NCBI GenBank assembly: GCA_050288165.1
Contig: JBNKDG010000005.1
Coordinates: forward strand, 124,001-188,000
Origin: JAPHTQ01 sp050288165
Lineage (GTDB): Bacteria > Pseudomonadota > Gammaproteobacteria > Thiohalomonadales > Thiohalomonadaceae
DNA: 64,000 nt
Direction of reading: 5' to 3'
Part shown: piece by piece, positions 58,722 to 64,000 of the stretch
Position numbering within the stretch: the first letter of the stretch is position 1
Layout: each line of letters begins with the position of its first letter
Position numbers and translations under genes: made by a program
The notes under the pieces: generated by a model
The model's input: only the letters and a program-made list of their open reading frames with translations
Told to the model about the DNA's origin: nothing
The model's database searches: none

Positions 58722-61149
58722 GGCGATGCTCCTTTTTCCAGTATTCGTGAGAAAAATCGTCCACCGCTATCGCCTTTTCGCGCGCCTGACGGGCCTGTCT
58801 GAGCTGGCTCGCCTCATGCTGATTCAGCACCGATTTCACCACCGCTTCTCGTAGTTGCTCGCCCTCTTCGGCGGCCGTGATCAGGCCGTCGCGAATCGCG
58901 CTGTGCAGGCGTTTTTCCAGTGGTGTGCTGTCGATGGACTTTTGCAGCGCATACTCCAGTTGCGCCAGCGGTTCGCTCTTCTTGCTCGGGATGAACATGC
59001 CCTCAGTGAGTCGATCGCGTGTGGCGGAGGGGGCCAGTAGCAGACGGGTAACCTCGTGGCCGAGGTGATCCGATGGCCCACGCCAGGGATTACCGAACGG
59101 CATCAGCAACCCACGCAGCAACCAGGCGACGGGGCGTACGGGGAAGTTGCGCCACAGCCCTTCCAGCGCCTCCCCTGCCCGGGACAGCGCATCCTCCATC
59201 GCCCAGCGCAGCAGCGGCAGGTCTTCGGCCTTGCGCCCCTGATCCTCGAAACGCTTGAGCGCCGCCGAGGCGAGGTAGAGCTGACTATGGATGTCGCCGA
59301 GACGTGCCGAGAGACGCTCCTTGCGTTTCAGGCTGCCGCCGAGGGCGAGCAGCGCCAGCTCCGCACTGAAGGCGAAGGCACTGCTGAGACGATTGAGTTG
59401 CTGGAAGTAACGACGCGTCGGCCCCGCCGGGGCATAGGCCAGGCGTCCGCCCGTGAGTGCCAGTAGCGGCGCCCGCACCAGATTACTGAGCAGGTGCGAA
59501 ACGTGGCCGCGGAAGGCAGAGTCGAAGGCATCGACCGCGGCTTTGGTGTTGCTGTTACCTGCCGCCTCGATCTCCTTGAACAACCAGGGATGGCAACGCA
59601 ACGCCCCCTGACCGAAGATGATCAGGCTGCGGGTGAGAATGTTGGCGCCCTCGACGGTGATGCTGATCGGCAGCGCCTGGTAGACGCGGCCGAGGAAGTT
59701 CTTTGGCCCGAGGATGATGCCGCGGCCGCCGAGCACGTCCATGCCGTCGTTGACCACCTGGCGCATCCGCTCGGTAAGGTGGTATTTGATCATCGCCGAG
59801 ATCACCGAGGGGCGTTCGCCCGCATCGATGAAGCCGCAGGTCATCACCCGCGCCGCATCCATGGCATAGCTGTTGCCGGCGATACGCGCCAGCGCCTCTT
59901 CCACCCCTTCGAAGTAACCGATCGGCGTGTTGAACTGGGTTCTGATGCGTGAGTAAGCGCCCACCGCCCGGCTGACCAGTTTCCCCGCGCCGGCACTCAG
60001 TGCCGGGAGCGAGATGGAGCGACCTGCTGCCAGCGATTCCATCAGCATGCGCCAGCCGTTGCCCGCCTGGGCCGGACCGCCGATGAGCCACTCCATAGGG
60101 ATAAAGACGTTCTTGCCCTGATTGGGGCCGTTCTGGAAGGTCTGGTTCAGGGGGTCGTGGCGACGACCGATGGTGACGCCGGGGGTATTGGTCGGGATCA
60201 GCGCGCAGGTAATGCCGTACTCTTCCGCGCCACCCAACAGGTGCTCCGGATCGTAGAGCTTGAAGGCCAGCCCCAGCACCGTCGCCACCGGACCGAGGGT
60301 GATATAGCGCTTGTCCCAGTTGAGGCGGATCCCCAGGGTCTCTTTGCCCTGATAGCGTTCGCGCACCACCACGCCGTAATCCTGCATCGCCGCCGCATCG
60401 GAACCGGCATCGGGCGAGGTCAGGGCAAAGCAGGGGACTTCGTCACCGCTGGCCAGACGCGGCAGGTAGTAGTCCTTCTGCTCCTCGGTGCCGTAGTGCA
60501 GCAGCAGTTCCGCCGGGCCGAGGGAGTTGGGCACCATCACCGTCACCGCCGCAGTAATCGAACGACCGGCGATCTTCGATACCACCGCCGAATGGGCCAG
60601 GGCGGAGAAACCGAGGCCACCGTAGGCCTTGGGAATGATCATGCCGAAGAAGCCGTGCTGTTTGATGAAACGCCACAGCGTCGGTGGCAGATCGTGCTCC
60701 AGTTCGGTGATCTCCCACTCGTCGATGCGGCGGCACAGCTCTTCCACCGGCCCGTCGAGGAAGGCCTGCTCCTCGTCGCTCAACTTCGGTGCCGGTTTTG
60801 CCAGCAGCGAGCGCCAGTTCGGTCGACCGGAGAAAAGCTCGGCATCCCAACCGACGGTGCCTGCCTGTAGCGCATCGCGCTCGGTTTGCGACATATGTGG
60901 CAGGAGGTTTTTCAACAGCCTCAGCACCGAGCCACTAATAAAACGTTTTCTGAGGAACGGCAGGTTGAGTAGTAGCAGCGGGGGTATCAGCAACAGCCCG
61001 ATCACTCCCTGCAGTAGCGGACTTAACGGATAACTTAGCCAGGCGACAAAACCGAGAACAACGACGCTCCAGGCTATGAGGGGGGCACGCCACCAGGCCA
61101 ACAGGCCCAATGCGGTAATGAGTGCCACGGTAAAGATCACTGTTTCCAT
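58699..61149 (-). CDS. fadE: Acyl-CoA dehydrogenase (FadE type)
   Basis: An 816-residue FAD enzyme that introduces the first double bond in beta-oxidation. Two hydrophobic segments at the N-terminus suggest membrane association. The acyl-CoA dehydrogenase core begins near GTVGWDAELFSGRPNWRSLL, with CFALTSPDAGSDAAAMQD (substrate loop) and VNDGMDVLGGRGIILGPKNF (FAD site). A C-terminal extension of about 250 residues is typical of FadE. GGGAGGTGAAGG precedes the ATG. First gene of the operon. Confidence 0.96.
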   Translation of the reverse strand: METVIFTVALITALGLLAWWRAPLIAWSVVVLGFVAWLSYPLSPLLQGVIGLLLIPPLLLLNLPFLRKRFISGSVLRLLKNLLPHMSQTERDALQAGTVGWDAELFSGRPNWRSLLAKPAPKLSDEEQAFLDGPVEELCRRIDEWEITELEHDLPPTLWRFIKQHGFFGMIIPKAYGGLGFSALAHSAVVSKIAGRSITAAVTVMVPNSLGPAELLLHYGTEEQKDYYLPRLASGDEVPCFALTSPDAGSDAAAMQDYGVVVRERYQGKETLGIRLNWDKRYITLGPVATVLGLAFKLYDPEHLLGGAEEYGITCALIPTNTPGVTIGRRHDPLNQTFQNGPNQGKNVFIPMEWLIGGPAQAGNGWRMLMESLAAGRSISLPALSAGAGKLVSRAVGAYSRIRTQFNTPIGYFEGVEEALARIAGNSYAMDAARVMTCGFIDAGERPSVISAMIKYHLTERMRQVVNDGMDVLGGRGIILGPKNFLGRVYQALPISITVEGANILTRSLIIFGQGALRCHPWLFKEIEAAGNSNTKAAVDAFDSAFRGHVSHLLSNLVRAPLLALTGGRLAYAPAGPTRRYFQQLNRLSSAFAFSAELALLALGGSLKRKERLSARLGDIHSQLYLASAALKRFEDQGRKAEDLPLLRWAMEDALSRAGEALEGLWRNFPVRPVAWLLRGLLMPFGNPWRGPSDHLGHEVTRLLLAPSATRDRLTEGMFIPSKKSEPLAQLEYALQKSIDSTPLEKRLHSAIRDGLITAAEEGEQLREAVVKSVLNQHEASQLRQARQAREKAIAVDDFSHEYWKKEHRHGNETAA

Positions 61150-61216
61150 CCTTCACCTCCCTGGTCGAAACGACCAATGCAGCAGGCCCTTCCCTGCGCC
61201 GCTGTTTGCTATGTGG

Positions 61217-62095
61217 TTACGTGGTTATCTCCTCGTCATGAACTTCGGCCTGGCCAGCGATCACCCGGGGCAGCGCATCTTCCGGGATATAACAGTCGTC
61301 ATTGTCGTTACAGATACGACCGTCCTGGCTCCACGGCAGATGGCGATAGAGCGCCAGCTCGTTAAAACTGAGCAACGGGTATTTGATCACCTCGAAATAG
61401 GGCGAGTAGTCGAAATCGCTGGGTGTAAAGAGTCGGTAGTTACGCTTGAAGAAACGCAACTTGCCTTCGTGATCCCGTTTCACCACCGGCAGCACCGGGT
61501 AGTGAACGGCAGCGAAAGCGGCCGCCAGCATCGATGAGCAGACCGTCCGTGTCGGTGTGCCTGCATTGTGTTCAAACAGAGAGGAGTGCCAGCGCCGCGG
61601 CAACAGGCTCCAGGGAAAGAGAAAACGAGCCAGATCCAGCAGTTGCCGCACATCGTAATCGGCACCCAGATGCATGATCGCGTGGGCAATCACCACATGG
61701 GCATCATTCGGATGCAGCCCCTTGGGGCGACAGATGCGCAGATGGTAACTCTCGTATTTGCTTAACGGCGTGACGATCGTCCCCTTGCCGAGCAACGCCT
61801 CGATAATCAGCGGTTCGCCGGGATCACCGGTGTAGTGCTCGCTGACAAACTCTCGCAGCTCCGGGTCGTCAATATCATGGAGTTTGCCGATGTAGAGGGC
61901 GGAGTGGGACCACCGGCTCAGGGTAATTGTTTTAATAACTTCGCTGACACGGGAGCGGCCTTCTACCAGCACCACGTCGCCAGGACGTATTTCGTAACGT
62001 AACTGACTGAAATTACTTAATAATGTTTCGTCCGGCTCTTTCTCTCGATTCAGCCAGCCGATCAGCTTCCTCTGTATCCACCTGGTTATGCCCAT
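61217..62095 (-). CDS. YiiX/YebB-like N1pC/P60 cysteine hydrolase
   Basis: A 292-residue papain-fold hydrolase with permuted NlpC/P60 topology. The histidine motif RWSHSALYIGKLHDI and the cysteine motif TRTVCSSMLAAAFAA supply the catalytic pair. The N-terminus has an amphipathic start (MGITRWIQRKLIGWL) but no clear signal peptide. Relatives may cleave peptidoglycan or lipid bonds; activity is unknown. I chose ATG 62095 with GGAGGAGG upstream. Confidence 0.85.
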   Translation of the reverse strand: MGITRWIQRKLIGWLNREKEPDETLLSNFSQLRYEIRPGDVVLVEGRSRVSEVIKTITLSRWSHSALYIGKLHDIDDPELREFVSEHYTGDPGEPLIIEALLGKGTIVTPLSKYESYHLRICRPKGLHPNDAHVVIAHAIMHLGADYDVRQLLDLARFLFPWSLLPRRWHSSLFEHNAGTPTRTVCSSMLAAAFAAVHYPVLPVVKRDHEGKLRFFKRNYRLFTPSDFDYSPYFEVIKYPLLSFNELALYRHLPWSQDGRICNDNDDCYIPEDALPRVIAGQAEVHDEEITT

Positions 62096-62228
62096 CGCCT
62101 CCTCCCAGTCCGGGAGCGCTACATATCCAAGCATAGCGCTTGGTTATTATGAGTATAAATATAGCCGGAGGTTTCAGCGCAAAAGGGGGAAAGGGAGAAA
62201 AAAGTCTGCGAAAGCGGAAAAGTCGCTG

Positions 62229-64000
62229 TCAGGCGGGGCGTTTGCCTTTAACTATATTCTCGGCATAACCGCCCATATAGGCCTTGGTCAGGGTCTTGAG
62301 CAGCGAGCTTTCTGAGATCGGTTTGATCAGAAAATCAGCAAACCCGGCATCGAGAATCGCCTGACGTTGTTCGGGGAAGGCGTGCGCAGTTACGGCGATC
62401 AGTACCGGCAGTGGGATCTTTTCTTCCTGTAGATGCAGCACCACTTCGATGCCACTGATCTCCGGCATCTGGATGTCCATCAGCACCACATCGAATCCGC
62501 CTTCGCGGATACGCGCCATCGCATCATGACCGTTATCCACTTCTTCAAACGGGATCTCCGACTTCTTGAGAAAGGCGCCGAGCACCATCCGGTTAACGTC
62601 ATTGTCGTCCACCACCAGCACCCGCAGTTCGGCATATTGCTCGGGGGTTAATGTCGATTGAAGAGTGCTTTCCTGGGCCTTAGGCACCTCGATGGTACGC
62701 ACAAACGGGATCTCGACACAGAAGCATGAACCCTCACCAACGACGCTCTCCACTTTGATAACGCCATCCATCTTCTGCACCAGGCTCTTGACGATCGCCA
62801 GACCGAGACCCACCCCTTCATTGTGGCGTGTCTCAAATCCTTCGACGCGGGTGAAGTTTTCGAATATGGAGTTCAGTGCCTCTTCTGCAATGCCGACGCC
62901 GGTGTCGCGGACCTCAAAACGCACCACCACCTGATCGTCGTGTTCACCCTGACGGCTAACGCTAAGGGTGATACCACCACTCTTGGTGTATTTCACGGCG
63001 TTGGATATCAGGTTACTGATAATCTGCCGCAGACGATTGGCATCGCCGTAGAAGCCATCTTCAACTTCGTCCGCGATACTGAACTCCAGCGAAAGATCCT
63101 TGCGCTGCGCCATCGGTCGCAGAATATTCACCACATCCTCGATCTCATTGCGCAGAGAGAACGGCGCATCATAAAACGTGATATGCCCCGCTTCGATGGC
63201 GGTGATATCGAGAATGTCGTTAACGATGCGCAGTAGTGACTGAGCAGAACGACCGATCTGGTTGGCAAAACGTTTCGGCTTCTCGTCCAGATGTTCACTA
63301 TTCAGCAAATCTGAAAAACCGATGATGCCGTTCAACGGCGTACGCAATTCGTGGCTGACGTTGGCAAGGAACTGGTTCTTCGCCTCGCTGGCGCGCTCGG
63401 AGCGCTCCTTGGCATCGACCAGTTCACTCTCGATTTTTTTCCGATGTTCGATCTCACGGGTCAACACCTTGTTAGTCTCTTCCACTTCAATGTGCGACTG
63501 GGTCAACTGCCCGACCAGCTTTTCGTTATCCAGCCACAACAGGAAGTTGTTGGTGATGGTGGCGCTGTAATTCTTGGCCACTGACAGAAGAAAGAAGAAA
63601 AAGATGATGTTCAGCACCAACATGCCGATGGCAATGTCGGTCGTCTCCAGCGCCAGCACCACCATTGTCGGCAGCAGCAGGGTCACCACCGCAATGAAGT
63701 AGATCTTATATATCACGCCGCGTGTGACGATCGCGCCAGCACTCATACCTGCCAGCATGAACAAGGAGAGTATCTGGTAAAGATTGTTGTCCACCATGAA
63801 GCCCATGGGGCCGATAAGCCCCAGCGGGATGTCATGGATAACTACCGTCCAGGCATAAACCTTTATCCAGAACTCGGCGGTCTTTTCGCTGGCATGGCGG
63901 TTAAACAGATAGATAACGTAGAGAAAACCCGTGGTAATCAGGGAGGTCAGAATGATCCACGACCAGAGAAGCGTCGGTGAAAGCAGGCCCCAGAAGACAT
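62229..64000 (-). CDS. Hybrid sensor histidine kinase (5' end off the right edge)
   Basis: The frame is open to the right edge, so the N-terminus is missing. Inside: several membrane helices (FGLLSPTLLWSWIILTSL-like from the edge, and IVTRGVIYKIYFIAVVTLLL), a short linker coil (LVGQLTQSHIEVEETNKVL), the phosphorylation motif FLANVSHELRTPLNGIIGFS, ATPase boxes (NLISNAVKYTKSGG, GVGLGLAIV) and a C-terminal receiver domain with DVVLMDIQMPEISG. It is a hybrid kinase that could pass phosphate to a separate HPt protein. No partner seen in the window. Confidence 0.93.
   Translation of the reverse strand, partial: VFWGLLSPTLLWSWIILTSLITTGFLYVIYLFNRHASEKTAEFWIKVYAWTVVIHDIPLGLIGPMGFMVDNNLYQILSLFMLAGMSAGAIVTRGVIYKIYFIAVVTLLLPTMVVLALETTDIAIGMLVLNIIFFFFLLSVAKNYSATITNNFLLWLDNEKLVGQLTQSHIEVEETNKVLTREIEHRKKIESELVDAKERSERASEAKNQFLANVSHELRTPLNGIIGFSDLLNSEHLDEKPKRFANQIGRSAQSLLRIVNDILDITAIEAGHITFYDAPFSLRNEIEDVVNILRPMAQRKDLSLEFSIADEVEDGFYGDANRLRQIISNLISNAVKYTKSGGITLSVSRQGEHDDQVVVRFEVRDTGVGIAEEALNSIFENFTRVEGFETRHNEGVGLGLAIVKSLVQKMDGVIKVESVVGEGSCFCVEIPFVRTIEVPKAQESTLQSTLTPEQYAELRVLVVDDNDVNRMVLGAFLKKSEIPFEEVDNGHDAMARIREGGFDVVLMDIQMPEISGIEVVLHLQEEKIPLPVLIAVTAHAFPEQRQAILDAGFADFLIKPISESSLLKTLTKAYMGGYAENIVKGKRPA

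Noticed and set aside
1..64000. CRISPR array
   Set aside because: No regularly spaced direct repeats were noticed in any intergenic gap.

Overview
The window reads as a chromosome segment from a gammaproteobacterium. This rests on the CpxRA-Spy, MurI, FadE/FadI/FadJ and NnrS gene types, mostly GC-moderate coding DNA and Gram-negative envelope proteins. A DsrC-like protein, NnrS, cytochrome b561 and YceI would suit a sulfur- or nitrogen-active respiratory bacterium, but no marker fixes the genus. I saw no rRNA, tRNA or CRISPR array.

Layout. 0-23 kb is a core-like region. It holds a permease edge, PhnA, a ROK sugar kinase, a cysteine-less DsrC homologue, a MazG-like pyrophosphohydrolase, a LEA14-type lipoprotein, a copper-type TonB receptor, a murI-nnrS-uracil-glycosylase operon, a NADAR protein, two related outer-membrane proteins, leuA, an Lrp regulator, and an envelope-stress operon (response regulator, kinase, MacA-like adaptor, MacB-like ATPase and permease) divergent from a Spy/CpxP protein. 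Two folded repeat elements lie at 7268-7438 and 16414-16553.

23.1-39.6 kb is an accessory island that looks AT-richer and is full of unrecognised genes. It opens with an IS1595-type transposase paired with a convergent passenger-like gene. Next come a possible small RNA, a HTH gene, orphan proteins, an Xre regulator with C-box-like palindromes, a lipoprotein, and a lone class III cyclase-like protein. An NAD-themed cassette follows: an NrtR regulator divergent from an SPFH protein and an NAD-kinase-like protein. The last part is the most unusual: a PD-(D/E)XK protein, a 52-residue zinc ribbon, a 5-methylcytosine methyltransferase, an unknown protein, a Ser/Thr kinase, a 57-residue basic protein, a convergent GHKL ATPase fused to a Shedu-like nuclease, and Vsr with a coupled small ORF. 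I read this as a restriction-modification or defence system built around a MORC/MutL-like ATPase with kinase control.

39.9-46.4 kb returns to core-like genes (small membrane peptides, a bifunctional phosphotransferase/ATPase, thioesterase, LysR-pirin pair, cytochrome b561, YceI). 46.4-53.2 kb is a second accessory block: a decayed IS4-type transposase, a small membrane protein, and a three-gene cassette of a TerB-domain protein, a BrxD-like ATPase and an Lhr/BrxHI-like helicase, probably another defence or DNA-processing system. 53.5-61.1 kb is a complete beta-oxidation operon (fadE, fadI, fadJ, fadD order of transcription). The window ends with a YiiX-like cysteine hydrolase and a hybrid sensor kinase running off the right edge.
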